DNA of 64,000 bases from Peribacillus sp. FSL E2-0218 (GCF_037992945.1 NZ_CP150304.1:5098501-5162500), one strand, 5' to 3'; counted from the stretch's first letter, positions 52,676-62,404 are shown. Program-made: numbers and translations. Notes: generated by a model from the letters alone, not told the origin.

Positions 52676-53470
52676 TTATAACGTAACGAGTTCCGTTGGT
52701 CTTTTCGGGTCAGTGTCGTATAAGGAAAATTGCTCCCCGACGATTATCCCCTTTGTCTTCAAGGTCTGTTCCACCGACATTCTTGCTAAATCCTTCATAT
52801 TGTTATCAAGGCTTAAGTGGGCCAGGTATATACGTTTCGTCTTATCACCGGCCACTTCACTCATCGCAAGAGCGGCATCTTCATTGCAGACATGTCCAAC
52901 ATCACTTAAAATGCGGCGCTTGATGCTCCATGGGTATTTACCCATCCTCAGCATCGAAACATCGTGGTTGCTTTCGAATACATAGGCATCGGCATTCGAT
53001 ATGATCCCTTTCATCCGATCGCTTACATAACCTGTATCAGTGATGACCACCAGCTTCTTATCTTCATGATGGAAGACATAAAACATCGGCTCGGCAGCAT
53101 CATGCGAAACACCGAATGACTCGATATCAAGACTGCCGAACGTTTTGATTTGTTCCATTTCAAATGTGAATTTTTGCTCGGTAGCAATTTCTCCGATCGA
53201 GCGTTCCATGGCATTCCATGTCTTTGCATTCGCATATATCGGAAGCTTATGTTTTCTCGCGACCACGCCCAGTCCCTTTATGTGGTCACTATGTTCATGG
53301 GTAACAAGGATTCCGGATAATTTCGACATATCACGGCCTATATCCTGGAACAATGCTTCCATCGCCTTGCCGCTCAATCCGGCATCGACAAGGAAGGATT
53401 GATCCTCCGTTTCCACGAAAAAGGCATTTCCCGTACTCCCGCTGGCGAGAACACTAAAATGCATAGTCAT
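52676..53470 (-). CDS. walJ: Metallo-beta-lactamase-fold protein WalJ (YycJ)
   Basis: A 264-aa MBL-fold protein, the fifth gene of the wal operon. Metal motif THEHSDHIKGL (about 57-67), the later His/Asp ligands in ITDTGYVSD and the C-terminal AHLSLDNN fit the family. YycJ is reported as a 5'-exonuclease-like or cell-division coordination factor in Bacillus and streptococci, not a beta-lactamase. It starts 6 bp after the walI stop. The last gene before the operon terminator. Confidence 0.95.
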   Translation of the reverse strand: MTMHFSVLASGSTGNAFFVETEDQSFLVDAGLSGKAMEALFQDIGRDMSKLSGILVTHEHSDHIKGLGVVARKHKLPIYANAKTWNAMERSIGEIATEQKFTFEMEQIKTFGSLDIESFGVSHDAAEPMFYVFHHEDKKLVVITDTGYVSDRMKGIISNADAYVFESNHDVSMLRMGKYPWSIKRRILSDVGHVCNEDAALAMSEVAGDKTKRIYLAHLSLDNNMKDLARMSVEQTLKTKGIIVGEQFSLYDTDPKRPTELVTL

Positions 53471-53476
53471 CTATAC

Positions 53477-54274
53477 TCACTCCAGTATTTTTTCTTCAGT
53501 ATTTAATTCAATGACCTCTCCATCAAATGCATTCACGAAGAGATCCGTTTCGTTATCAAGGACGATCCACCAAGTCGGTACAAGTAAATGGGACATGGAT
53601 GTCGTTTGCAGCGAATTATAAAAACCCAGTTTCACATTCGTAACCTTGCTTTTTGGTACAATATCACGATTATCGTATAAAGCTCTAATGGCTTTCATGG
53701 GAGTCACTAATTCTTTAGGTTTATTGAATTTTTCAAGTTTCTCTAAATACATCTGCTCATAGGAGACGATTTCACCTTTTTTATTCAAATATAAAGTGAC
53801 CTTCCCCATACTGTTATTAAAAAACATCTTATTATCTGCCACTTGATAGCAGATGATCGTCTGGGTGGTCTTGTCATAACTCCAAAAGCGGTACTCACTG
53901 CCATTCAGTATATAGTCCTTCAGGAATACATCAAGGTCTGCCTCATGAATGTCCGTCTTCATGACCACTGGCGTTTTGAAAGTGCCGACCAGCTTCTTAT
54001 CATCTATGATCTTCGCTTTTTGATTTTTCAAATACTGGATATCTTTCTTCTCGAACGTCTTGCTTTTCGCAGTCAGGAATTGGTCCTTCAGCTTTTGTTT
54101 CGGAAGAGGGACTTCTATTGAAATATCATCTTCCTTCAAAAGCTCTTCGGTTGAGGATTCCGCGAAATTTTCATATTGGTAGTCATTGATTTTTTCAAGG
54201 AATTGATAAAGAAGAAAAATATTCAAAACGAAGAAAACCATGATGAATATTGACTTTGTATTATTCCAATCCAC
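53477..54274 (-). CDS. walI: WalK regulator WalI (YycI)
   Basis: A 265-aa single-pass membrane protein: one N-terminal helix (about 10-27, IFIMVFFVLNIFLLYQFL) and a large extracellular domain. With WalH it binds WalK and limits its activity. The start is GTG at 54272-54274 (product (M)DWNNTKSIFIM, as in B. subtilis MDWNKTK), with GGGAGG eight bases upstream; the longer ATG frame from 54352 reads through the end of walH. It overlaps walH by 14 bp. Confidence 0.93.
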   Translation of the reverse strand: MDWNNTKSIFIMVFFVLNIFLLYQFLEKINDYQYENFAESSTEELLKEDDISIEVPLPKQKLKDQFLTAKSKTFEKKDIQYLKNQKAKIIDDKKLVGTFKTPVVMKTDIHEADLDVFLKDYILNGSEYRFWSYDKTTQTIICYQVADNKMFFNNSMGKVTLYLNKKGEIVSYEQMYLEKLEKFNKPKELVTPMKAIRALYDNRDIVPKSKVTNVKLGFYNSLQTTSMSHLLVPTWWIVLDNETDLFVNAFDGEVIELNTEEKILE

Positions 54275-55598
54275 TTTGATCGCCTCCCGCATCTCCTTCA
54301 AAAGGCACAATGAACCATTTATTGCCGATCCGATAATACCAAGTCGGTTCAAGGGTGACTAAGGTGACAAGCTTGGAATCAAGGGATTTATTCAGTTTAT
54401 ACCCGATCGTGATGTCCTCCACGTTCTTGAAATCGATATTATCCTTTGATTTCAACTGATTCAATACTTCCCTGCCGCTTGCTAACGTCTTCAATGATCC
54501 TTCTGATGGGAGAACCGAGGCAAGTGAAAAGTATGGACGTTCATAGCTATAAATCTCTTCCTTGCCCCAGATTTGTTCGATTTCAGTCATTCCATATTCA
54601 TTGAAGGCAGGATAACCGTTTACGAATAACCGGAAAACCACCCGTTGCTCAGTCTCCGACATATAGGCGTAGCGGTAGTTGTTATCCTCCCAGCCAGCAT
54701 GATCATTGATGAAATCTATGCTTTTTTGCAGAAGATCACTCGAACTGCCAACAAACTTGTTCTTTTGTCCCGGATTGATATAAGAAATCAGGTAATTTTC
54801 CTTGTTGATCGTCATCAGCCTTGTTCCATCCGTGTATTCATCGCCGACCGAAACCGATTCCTGGCGCACATACTTAGGAAAATTAAATAATGCATTCTTC
54901 AGATTTGCTATATCCAAATTATCGATATAATACTGAAAGCTTTTAATCTCCACCGGTTTTTCCGGTACGAACAGCGTCTTTTTACTGTTTATCACTTCTG
55001 CTGTGTATTCAGGGTGCTTATTGTAAGAACCCGTATAATACCTATTCATGAAACCTTGTATTTTTTTTGAATCCACCATGCCTTGATAGATTTTCTCTTG
55101 ACCATATGAAACAAAATAAACGGCAGACTGATTTTGACCGATATCCCTTTGCTTTATGATAATCCGGTCAAAGGAAAAAGTAGGGACTTCCTTATCGGTA
55201 ATGTTCAATAACGTTTTATAGATGGAAATCGGGACATCATCGGAAAATTGAATTTCAATCGATCCGTCTTCATGGACGAAGTCATCGAATTTCCTTTGCA
55301 GCCTTTTTACCGATATCTCTTTGACACCCTTAAAGCTCCATTGCGTATATTCCTTTTCCATCTTGCCTATTTCAATTGGGTCGGAGGTCTGGAAATGCTG
55401 CCCATTGCCATGAAAAAGGATACTGACCGGTTTAATGACATCACTGACGATCTCGACATCGCTTTTTATCTTTATATAATCCGACGATTGACTCAATTGA
55501 TCATATTCAGGCTCATACGTCCAGATGCTCCAGGTCAAGAAAATGCTCGTCCCCACCAATATAATCAGTATTATGCTTTTTGCACGTTCAAAATTCAT
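54261..55598 (-). CDS. walH: WalK regulator WalH (YycH)
   Basis: A 445-aa protein with one N-terminal membrane helix (about 7-26) and a large extracytoplasmic domain that binds the WalK sensor. The start MNFERAKSIILIILVGTSIFLTW and the sequence VKSDVEIVSDVIKPVSILFHGNG fit the YycH family. ATG 55598 overlaps the walK stop as ATGA; a TTG at 55604 is the only longer option. Conservation between species is low, so identification leans on position and membrane pattern. Confidence 0.94.
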   Translation of the reverse strand: MNFERAKSIILIILVGTSIFLTWSIWTYEPEYDQLSQSSDYIKIKSDVEIVSDVIKPVSILFHGNGQHFQTSDPIEIGKMEKEYTQWSFKGVKEISVKRLQRKFDDFVHEDGSIEIQFSDDVPISIYKTLLNITDKEVPTFSFDRIIIKQRDIGQNQSAVYFVSYGQEKIYQGMVDSKKIQGFMNRYYTGSYNKHPEYTAEVINSKKTLFVPEKPVEIKSFQYYIDNLDIANLKNALFNFPKYVRQESVSVGDEYTDGTRLMTINKENYLISYINPGQKNKFVGSSSDLLQKSIDFINDHAGWEDNNYRYAYMSETEQRVVFRLFVNGYPAFNEYGMTEIEQIWGKEEIYSYERPYFSLASVLPSEGSLKTLASGREVLNQLKSKDNIDFKNVEDITIGYKLNKSLDSKLVTLVTLEPTWYYRIGNKWFIVPFEGDAGGDQSGLE

Positions 55599-57427
55599 GA
55601 CCAATCATCCTCTTCTTCCTGTTCGTAAGGAAGTGTAAAGAATACCGTAGTTCCTTTTCCATCCACACTTTCCGCCCAAATTTTCCCGCCATGCGCCACG
55701 ACCATTTCTTTTGCGATCGCTAAGCCAAGGCCGGTTCCGCCTAAGTTCCGCGCCCTTGCTTTATCGACACGGTAAAACCGGTCGAATATTTTATCAATGA
55801 CGTTTTTGGGGATTCCCACTCCTTGATCTGTAATGCTTACAACGATGAAGCCTTCGGAAGCCCTGGCCCGGAAGGTCACTTGACCGCCTTCAGGTGAGTA
55901 CTTTAACGAGTTGGAGATAACATTATAAAGAACCTGGGTAATCTTATCCTCATCGATATCGACGAAATAAGCTTCTTTAGGCAAATCGCGCTTAAACGTT
56001 ATATCATCATTTTTCGTCATTTCAAATCGATCGATGATATGGTCATAGAATTTATTGAAATTGACCCAGCCCGTTTTAAGCCTGTAATCCTTGCTGTCCA
56101 TTTTCGAAAGCTGCAGCAGGTCATTGACAAGCCGGATCATTCGCTCCGTTTCATTTTGGGTCACACTTAGGAAGGATGGAGCGATTTCCTCATCCTTCCA
56201 TGCCCCTTCAGCCAATGCCTCCAGGTAACTCCTCATGGTCGTAAGCGGGGTCCGCAGCTCATGGGACACGTTGGCAACGAATTCCCTGCGTTCACCCTCG
56301 ATTTTTTCCTGCTCCGTAATGTCATGCAAAACAGTAATCAAACCATTCACGAAGCCCGTTTCCTTTTGGATCACCGAAAAGTTCGCCCTCAAAATGAACG
56401 GGCGATTCTTCTTGCTGTAATCAAGGATGACGGATTCGCGTTCTTCCAGTAAGTCATCAAATTTATATTCTTCTTCAAGACCCAATACCTCAATGATCGG
56501 CTGGTTCATGACCGTGTCACGCGAAATATTCAGAAGCTGTGCCGCCGGTTCATTAATCAAGTTCACCCGGCCCCGTCTGTCCGTCGAAATAACGCCGTCC
56601 GTCATATTGGAAAGAACGGATGATAGCTTGCGCCGCTCTCCTTCCGTGCTTGATTGCGACTCTTGAAGCTTTTTGGTCAAATTATTGAAAGTGACGGCAA
56701 GCTGACCAATTTCGTCATCGCCATATACCCTGACTTTTCTGGAAAAATTCCCTTTTGCCATCACCAGGGCCTGTTTCCTCATATCCGACATGGGCCGGGT
56801 GATCGTTCTTGCGAGCAGGATCCCCAAAATGGCGGTTATGACCAAGGCAATGGCAGTACCCGTCATGAAGATGCTATTGATTTCATCCATCTGCTCAAAC
56901 ACATTTTCCATCTCGGCTATGACATAGACGGCTCCAATGACCTCTCCATTTGCCTCAATCGGCGTCGAAAGGACCCAGAGCCTTCTTCCAGTTTTAAGAT
57001 CGCGGAAAACGTCACTATCCTCTTTCCCATAGATGAGCGTATTCTTGATGAGGACTTCCGTTGTCTTTTTCCCGACAATATCCTGCTTACTGGGGTCCGA
57101 GGTTCCGATTACCCTTCTGCTGCGGGTGTCGATCACACGGACCTCAGATATATCATTGGATGAATTATCCCGGTCTGTCAGTATCGTATCAATGGCTTCT
57201 TCGAGGGTCGGATCTTCCTCCCCCCGCTCTTGCTCCATTTCTTCACCAATGCTATAGGTGAGCAGGTTAACATGGCCCTTTATCGATTTCGTGAAATTCC
57301 CGACAAGATTCTCTTCCAATTCGCCAACAAAATATACCCCGATTATTTGCATCGCCACGAAGATGAGCAGCACATAAATCAGAACAAATTTAAAATGAAT
57401 CGAGCGAAAAAAACCAACCTTTTTCAT
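55595..57427 (-). CDS. walK: Essential sensor histidine kinase WalK (YycG)
   Basis: A 610-aa kinase controlling cell-wall metabolism. Two membrane segments (about 10-30 and 183-203) enclose a PAS-like extracellular domain, followed by HAMP (about 204-256, ARTITRPMSDMRKQALVMAKGNF), a cytosolic PAS (262-370), the H-box FVANVSHELRTPLTTMRSYLEAL with phospho-His, N-box NVISNSLKYSPEGG, G1 ITDQGVGIP and G2 GGTGLGLAIAKEM. The order matches B. subtilis WalK. It lies 5 bp after walR and overlaps walH. Confidence 0.97.
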   Translation of the reverse strand: MKKVGFFRSIHFKFVLIYVLLIFVAMQIIGVYFVGELEENLVGNFTKSIKGHVNLLTYSIGEEMEQERGEEDPTLEEAIDTILTDRDNSSNDISEVRVIDTRSRRVIGTSDPSKQDIVGKKTTEVLIKNTLIYGKEDSDVFRDLKTGRRLWVLSTPIEANGEVIGAVYVIAEMENVFEQMDEINSIFMTGTAIALVITAILGILLARTITRPMSDMRKQALVMAKGNFSRKVRVYGDDEIGQLAVTFNNLTKKLQESQSSTEGERRKLSSVLSNMTDGVISTDRRGRVNLINEPAAQLLNISRDTVMNQPIIEVLGLEEEYKFDDLLEERESVILDYSKKNRPFILRANFSVIQKETGFVNGLITVLHDITEQEKIEGERREFVANVSHELRTPLTTMRSYLEALAEGAWKDEEIAPSFLSVTQNETERMIRLVNDLLQLSKMDSKDYRLKTGWVNFNKFYDHIIDRFEMTKNDDITFKRDLPKEAYFVDIDEDKITQVLYNVISNSLKYSPEGGQVTFRARASEGFIVVSITDQGVGIPKNVIDKIFDRFYRVDKARARNLGGTGLGLAIAKEMVVAHGGKIWAESVDGKGTTVFFTLPYEQEEEDDWS

Positions 57428-57432
57428 AAGGA

Positions 57433-58143
57433 CTACTCCTGTTCAGGGTTACGCAGGTAATAACCGACCCCTCTTCTAGTTACAATCCAGCCTGGATGGC
57501 TTGGGTTGTCTTCTATCTTCTCACGAAGACGTCTGACCGTTACATCGACGGTCCGTACATCACCAAAGTAATCATAGCCCCAAACAGTTTGCAATAAGTG
57601 CTCCCTTGTCATGACCTGACCGATATGTTTAGCCAAATAATGAAGCAATTCAAACTCCCGGTGAGTTAATTCGATCGTATCTCCCCGCTTGGATACAACA
57701 TAGGCATCCGGGTGGATCGTGAGCGTTCCTATCGTGATTTCCTTCGGTTCGTTAACATCTTGATCTGGGACAGGGACAGCTTGCTGACGCCTTAAATTCG
57801 CCTTGACGCGTGCGATTATTTCCCGGGTGCTAAATGGTTTTGTCACGTAGTCATCTGCACCAAGCTCCAGGCCCAGGACTTTATCAATCTCTGAATCCTT
57901 GGCAGTCAGCATGATGATCGGCGTTTCATACTTCTTCCTTACTTCCCTGCAAACCTCCATGCCATCGCGCTGCGGCAGCATGATATCAAGCAAGATCAAA
58001 TCAGGCTGGCGTTCTTCCACCATTTTGAGGGCCTCATTGCCATCATAAGCACAAAAAACTTCATAGCCTTCTTTTTTCAGATTGAATTGCAATATATCAG
58101 CAATTGGCTTTTCATCGTCCACTACCAGAATTTTCTTATCCAT
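57433..58143 (-). CDS. walR: Essential response regulator WalR (YycF)
   Basis: OmpR-family regulator of 236 aa. Receiver domain: ILVVDDEKPI, phospho-Asp in DLILLDIMLPQRDG, LTAKDSE and VTKPFSTRE. DNA-binding domain (about 132-232) with LTHREFELLHYLA and VRRLREKIEDNP...TRRGVGYYLRNP. WalR binds TGTWAH-N5-TGTWAH direct repeats in front of wall hydrolase genes such as the M23 gene upstream. First gene of walRKHIJ; AAAAAGGAGATAAGC precedes the ATG. Confidence 0.98.
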   Translation of the reverse strand: MDKKILVVDDEKPIADILQFNLKKEGYEVFCAYDGNEALKMVEERQPDLILLDIMLPQRDGMEVCREVRKKYETPIIMLTAKDSEIDKVLGLELGADDYVTKPFSTREIIARVKANLRRQQAVPVPDQDVNEPKEITIGTLTIHPDAYVVSKRGDTIELTHREFELLHYLAKHIGQVMTREHLLQTVWGYDYFGDVRTVDVTVRRLREKIEDNPSHPGWIVTRRGVGYYLRNPEQE

Positions 58144-58424
58144 ATGCTTATCTCCTTTTTAATAACTAACCTGAATCTATTAAAAACCGTGTCCTTATCC
58201 GGGACTTTTATCCACTTTTCCTTCTGCCTGCGCCAATCTAGCAGCATCGATCGGCAAAAGTTATATATATATACCCAATAAAGGGGCATGAACACCTGAA
58301 TGAAAGCAAATTGTATCTATTATACTTTATCATTTTATAGGCATTAAATCACCTTTTTCCTATTATTCTCATCTATGTATGAAGCAGAAGAAGCCTTCGA
58401 ATATTTTTCGAAGACTTCAATCAA

Positions 58425-59843
58425 TTACTGACTTATATAGTTTAGCGGATTTACAAGCGACCCGTTTTTATATACTTCAAAATGGAGATGGACGCCGGTC
58501 GAGTTCCCTGTTGAACCCATCATGCCGATTTTCGCACCCTTTTCAATCTTTTGTCCTGCTTTAACACCAATTGAATCGAGGTGGGCATATACGGTCTTAT
58601 ATCCATTGTTGTGGTTGATCGTTATCTTATTTCCATACCCGCCGGAGTTTCCTGCCGATTCAATAATTCCATGATCAGCTGCCGTGATCGTCCTCGTGGA
58701 TGGACGGGCGATATCAATTCCCTTATGGAGTTTTCCCCATCGTTGCCCCTGCTTGCTGGAGATATAGCCCCCGTCTGCAGGCCACGCATATGTGCCGCTT
58801 CCTTGCGAAGGAATGACCTTCGTGCCTTTTTTGATGATTTCCGTTTTCGCCTTTTCCGTTATTTCTTTTTCCACGATCGTTTCACTGACTTTTTTACCAT
58901 TCGTTTCGGAAACGTTATAAGTGAAGGCCTCGATTCCATCATTGCCCGCTTGTTCAATGATGACCTCTCCCTTGGGCAGTTCATCATCCTCCTGAACCTT
59001 CTTTTCAAAAGGAATCCGTTCTTCATCATATACTTCCCTTTCCACCATTACGTTCACATAAGGCATAAGCTCCGTCACGACGAGACGATCGCCCTCCTTA
59101 AGGTCCTTGCCTTCATTCTGGCTTTGGTTGAGCTCCAATAGTTGACCCGCGTCCATATCATGGCTCGCAGCAATCGACTCCAGGTCATCATCTTCCTTAG
59201 CCTCATAGATAACCTTTTCCTTCTTGCCTTCTTTGAGCACGGCCATGGTTTTATCGACAGTCATGATTTCATCTGGATCGGCCATTGTCTCTTTAAACGT
59301 AACTGGACGCGAAAATTCGATGTCTAGGATTTTACTTCCTGGTTCCTTTAACGATTCACTCGAATTGCCGTCCTCATTTTTAGCCGATTCATATGCTTCG
59401 TATTCCGCTTCATCAACATAGAGCAAGGTGAGCTTTTTCAACACTTCCTCCGCATCATCCTTTGATGGGACATAAGCGACCGTTTGATGATCTATATCGA
59501 TTTCATACGCTTTTGCCTTAATATCCAACCGATCGGATATTTCCTTAACAGCCTGATCCTCTTTCACTTCTTCCTCAAATACCTCTTCAGGAACAAACGT
59601 CACTTGAGACTCCTTATCGAATGTATAATCAGGATAGTCTTCCTGTGCTTCCTCTACCTTATCCGCAACGATCTGCTCTATCTTACCTTCATCCGTCACG
59701 CTTCCCACGAACTCATCGTCAAGATAAACATGGTGAATGGTTGCAGTATCCGAGAGCCCTGCAGCCGTCACCCGATTCACTGCAAGCATAAATACGACGG
59801 ATACCAGCAGCAGGGTGATTCCTCTCCCCTTTAAGCTAAACAT
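58425..59843 (-). CDS. Exported M23 peptidase with LysM and G5 domains
   Basis: A 472-aa cell-wall endopeptidase. A signal peptide (about 1-27) is followed by an N-terminal region with FVGSVTDEGKIEQI, a LysM (about 215-270, EDDDLESIAASHDMDAGQLLELNQ), a G5 domain (about 270-350, with VMVEREVYDEERIPF and ETIVEKEITEKAKTEIIKKGTKV), and a C-terminal M23 domain (about 370-470): zinc ligands in HKGIDIA, GYKTVYAHLDSI and HLHFEVY. Such genes sit next to walR in many Bacillaceae and are plausible WalR targets. AAGGAGGACC precedes the ATG. Confidence 0.93.
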   Translation of the reverse strand: MFSLKGRGITLLLVSVVFMLAVNRVTAAGLSDTATIHHVYLDDEFVGSVTDEGKIEQIVADKVEEAQEDYPDYTFDKESQVTFVPEEVFEEEVKEDQAVKEISDRLDIKAKAYEIDIDHQTVAYVPSKDDAEEVLKKLTLLYVDEAEYEAYESAKNEDGNSSESLKEPGSKILDIEFSRPVTFKETMADPDEIMTVDKTMAVLKEGKKEKVIYEAKEDDDLESIAASHDMDAGQLLELNQSQNEGKDLKEGDRLVVTELMPYVNVMVEREVYDEERIPFEKKVQEDDELPKGEVIIEQAGNDGIEAFTYNVSETNGKKVSETIVEKEITEKAKTEIIKKGTKVIPSQGSGTYAWPADGGYISSKQGQRWGKLHKGIDIARPSTRTITAADHGIIESAGNSGGYGNKITINHNNGYKTVYAHLDSIGVKAGQKIEKGAKIGMMGSTGNSTGVHLHFEVYKNGSLVNPLNYISQ

Positions 59844-60208
59844 ATAAGGTCCTCCTTAACGGCTCAGTCACCAATTAAGAAACTAATCAAATGTATGTTA
59901 AGATTTATTAGTTCAATTTAAATACCTGTGTCCATGACTGATTTCATAATATTTTTCCACTCATAACTCTATCATAAGAAGAAAAAAAACAAGAAATAGA
60001 CTTCATAATGTAATAGAACTGTATAAATGGTGACAACAAGTACCAATGATTATGTCTGCAAAGAAGGGGGTGGAATAGTCACCAGAAGCGGAGATTATAA
60101 GCCCACTAAGGGTGAAGGCCCGTTTTTTTATAAATTGGTTCGAATTGGTATATTACAAATCGATAACAATCTATTAACAAAGTTTCATTTATAATACGAT
60201 GATATAGC
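59844..60208. other. Intergenic region with a WalR-like repeat and possible short transcript
   Basis: No ORF with an SD. On the plus strand TGTAAT-AGAAC-TGTATA (60009-60025) is a near match to the WalR box, with one mismatch in the second half; the same place could be a promoter (tagact-17 bp-tgtata). About 100 bp further, gggtgaaggcccg followed by seven T (to about 60137) looks like a weak terminator. A short plus-strand RNA is possible but unproved. Confidence 0.35.
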
Positions 60209-60239
60209 AAAAAAAAACGCCCTCTAGCAAGGGCGTTTT
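60209..60239 (-). terminator. Terminator of the tRNA cluster
   Basis: The 10-bp stem aaaacgccct / agggcgtttt with a 6-nt loop has a run of nine T on the minus strand, 10 bp after tRNA-Phe. Confidence 0.92.
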
Positions 60240-60248
60240 CAATAAGGA

Positions 60249-60321
60249 TGGCTCAGGACGGAATCGAACCGCCGACACAAGGATTTTCAGTCCTTTGCTC
60301 TACCGACTGAGCTACTGAGCC
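60249..60321 (-). tRNA. tRNA-Phe(GAA)
   Basis: Minus-strand cloverleaf: acceptor GGCTCAG/CTGAGCC, D-arm GCTC-AGTCGGTA-GAGC, anticodon loop CTGAAAA with GAA, T-arm GGTTCGATTCC. The discriminator A is followed by TCC, so CCA is not encoded. Last tRNA of a four-gene cluster. Confidence 0.97.
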
Positions 60322-60351
60322 AAATATTCCATTTCAAAGTAAAAAATAAAA

Positions 60352-60427
60352 TGGCGGTCCCGACGGGAATCGAACCCGCGATCTCCTGCGTGACAGGCAG
60401 GCATGTTAACCGCTACACCACGGGACC
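60352..60427 (-). tRNA. tRNA-Asp(GTC)
   Basis: Minus-strand cloverleaf: acceptor GGTCCCG/CGGGACC, anticodon loop CTGTCAC with GTC, T-arm GGTTCGATTCC, discriminator G, CCA encoded. Confidence 0.97.
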
Positions 60428-60450
60428 AGTAAAGATATGAAATAAAGAAG

Positions 60451-60522
60451 TGACCCATACGGGATTCGAACCCGTGTTACCGCCGTGAAAGGGCGGTGTC
60501 TTAACCGCTTGACCAATGGGCC
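60451..60522 (-). tRNA. tRNA-Glu(TTC)
   Basis: Minus-strand cloverleaf: acceptor GGCCCAT/ATGGGTC (one G-T pair), anticodon loop CTTTCAC with TTC, T-arm GGTTCGAATCC. Discriminator A is followed by CTT, so CCA is not encoded. Confidence 0.97.
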
Positions 60523-60531
60523 GAAAAAAAA

Positions 60532-60607
60532 TGGTGAGCCATGAAGGATTCGAACCTTCGACCCTCTGATTAAAAGTCAGATGCTCTACCAACTGAGCTA
60601 ATGGCTC
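60532..60607 (-). tRNA. tRNA-Lys(TTT)
   Basis: Minus-strand cloverleaf: acceptor GAGCCAT/ATGGCTC, anticodon loop CTTTTAA with TTT, T-arm GGTTCGAATCC, discriminator A, CCA encoded. First tRNA of the cluster; the order Lys-Glu-Asp-Phe equals B. subtilis trnY read in the same sense. Confidence 0.97.
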
Positions 60608-60747
60608 GTACTAATGAATGTCACTGTGTTTCGCTTCGTCGTATTATTGTGACGACGCTTATGATAATATCACGAATTATAGAGTTTAGGCAATAGTTTT
60701 TTTAAAATAAAATAATATTTATTATTTTCCCTCGTAATCATGAAGAA

Positions 60748-60769
60748 GAGCCGGCCAAAAAGCCAGCTC
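60748..60769 (-). terminator. Terminator of purA
   Basis: The 8-bp stem gagccggc / gccagctc (one G-T pair on the transcript) lies 16 bp after the purA stop. The tail on the minus strand is TTCTTCATG, so T-richness is low. Confidence 0.6.
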
Positions 60770-60784
60770 CATTTTCAAGAAAAA

Positions 60785-62077
60785 TTACGCTAGACGCCAA
60801 GGGCTTCTCACGATATTTGTTTGGTTGCGGTCAGGACCGACAGAGAAAGTCGTCAAAGGAATGCCCACTAATTGTGATACACGCTCAACATAGTGACGAG
60901 CATTATCTGGAAGTTCGTCCAGTGATTTGCATCCTGTGATGTCCTCTGACCAGCCTGGAAGCTCTTCATAAACTGGCTTACATTCACCGGTCGCTTTCAA
61001 AGTGGCTGGCACTTCATGAATGACTTCGCCTTTGTATTCATAAGCGACACAGATTTTGACCGTATCAAGACCTGATAGCACGTCAATCGAGTTCAATGAT
61101 AGGTCGGTGATTCCGCTGACACGGCGTGCATGGCGGACGACAACAGCGTCAAACCAGCCCACACGGCGCGGCCTGCCTGTAGTTGTGCCATATTCACGGC
61201 CCACTTCACGGATTTGGTTACCGATTTCATCATGTAATTCCGTCGGGAAAGGACCATCGCCCACACGGCTTGTATATGCTTTACATACACCAACCACATG
61301 GTTGATTTTCGTAGGACCTACGCCAGAACCGATCGTAACGCCGCCTGCAACCGGATTGGATGACGTGACGAATGGATATGTTCCTTGATCGATATCAAGC
61401 ATGACTCCTTGTGCCCCTTCGAATAATACCCGTTTTCCTTCATCAAGTGCATCATTCAATACAACGGATGTATCGCAAACATATTTCTGCACTTGCTGTC
61501 CGTACTCATAGTATTCTTCCAAGATTTCTTCGATTTTGAAACCTTCCGTCTCATAAAAACGTTCGAACATACGATTTTTTTCGACAAGATTATGAGATAG
61601 TTTTTCCTCGAAAATTTCACGGTCCAAAAGGTCGGCCATCCGGATTCCGTTACGGGCAGCCTTGTCCATATAAGCAGGGCCGATCCCTTTTTTTGTCGTT
61701 CCAATCTTATTGGCGCCTTTACGATCTTCTTCGACTTCATCTAATTTGATATGATAAGGAAGAATGACATGGGCACGGTTCGAAATACGAAGATTATCCG
61801 TACTCACTCCATGGCTATGCAAATAAGCAAGCTCCTCTACAAGAGCTTTCGGATCGACCACCATACCATTTCCAATGACACAAATTTTATCACTATAAAA
61901 AATCCCTGACGGAATTAAATGCAGTTTATAAGTAACACCATTAAATTTTATTGTATGCCCTGCATTGTTCCCGCCTTGATAACGAGCAATGGCTTCCGCA
62001 TTCTGGGATAGAAAATCTGTTATTTTACCTTTACCTTCGTCTCCCCATTGTGTACCGACTACTACAACTGATGACAT
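60785..62077 (-). CDS. purA: Adenylosuccinate synthetase
   Basis: Converts IMP, aspartate and GTP to adenylosuccinate, first committed step to AMP. The 430-aa protein has the P-loop GTQWGDEGKGKITD (8-21), NNAGHTIKFNG with catalytic His, GTTKKGIGPAYMDKAARNGIRM, EGAQGVMLDIDQGTYPFVTSSN, GRPRRVGWFD and the C-terminal VGPDRNQT. Catalytic Asp13 and His41 are present. AGGTGCTTTATTCAG precedes the ATG with GGAGG. It is a single gene between dnaB and the tRNA cluster. Confidence 0.98.
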   Translation of the reverse strand: MSSVVVVGTQWGDEGKGKITDFLSQNAEAIARYQGGNNAGHTIKFNGVTYKLHLIPSGIFYSDKICVIGNGMVVDPKALVEELAYLHSHGVSTDNLRISNRAHVILPYHIKLDEVEEDRKGANKIGTTKKGIGPAYMDKAARNGIRMADLLDREIFEEKLSHNLVEKNRMFERFYETEGFKIEEILEEYYEYGQQVQKYVCDTSVVLNDALDEGKRVLFEGAQGVMLDIDQGTYPFVTSSNPVAGGVTIGSGVGPTKINHVVGVCKAYTSRVGDGPFPTELHDEIGNQIREVGREYGTTTGRPRRVGWFDAVVVRHARRVSGITDLSLNSIDVLSGLDTVKICVAYEYKGEVIHEVPATLKATGECKPVYEELPGWSEDITGCKSLDELPDNARHYVERVSQLVGIPLTTFSVGPDRNQTNIVRSPWRLA

Positions 62078-62404
62078 CTGAATAAAGCACCTCCAAAGGT
62101 TCCGTAATACCGATCAATAACCGGTTCTTATCAAACAAACCTATTTTATCAATAATCCAAAGGTGAAGTCAATACAAAATCCGAACATTACACATTTTTA
62201 AAAATAATTTGTTCGTAAAAAAGGGCAAGCGACTGCATTCCCGGCCTGATTGGTTTTGGATTATCTCCGTATTATTCCCTGCACTCGCTTTTATTATGAT
62301 CAAAATGCACTCCTTTTTCAGGAGACGAATTGCATTATTACATGCTGCATCTAAAAATAAGGTTGTTTTCGCGGTGTGGTTAATTTCCGGTCCAAGCAAC
62401 CAAA
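62078..62404. other. Spacer between dnaB and purA
   Basis: About 330 bp with the purA ribosome site (GGAGGTGC) near its left end and otherwise AT-rich sequence. No clear PurR box was found and no ORF with an SD. It should hold the purA promoter. Confidence 0.5.

Noticed and set aside
60060..60140. T-box or other known riboswitch
   Set aside because: The segment gggtgaaggcccg is only superficially like a T-box antiterminator; no specifier loop or other conserved core was found and no gene follows on that strand.
62078..62170. PurR operator upstream of purA
   Set aside because: Only a loose ccggttattgatcgg dyad is present; it does not fit the paired PurBox consensus.
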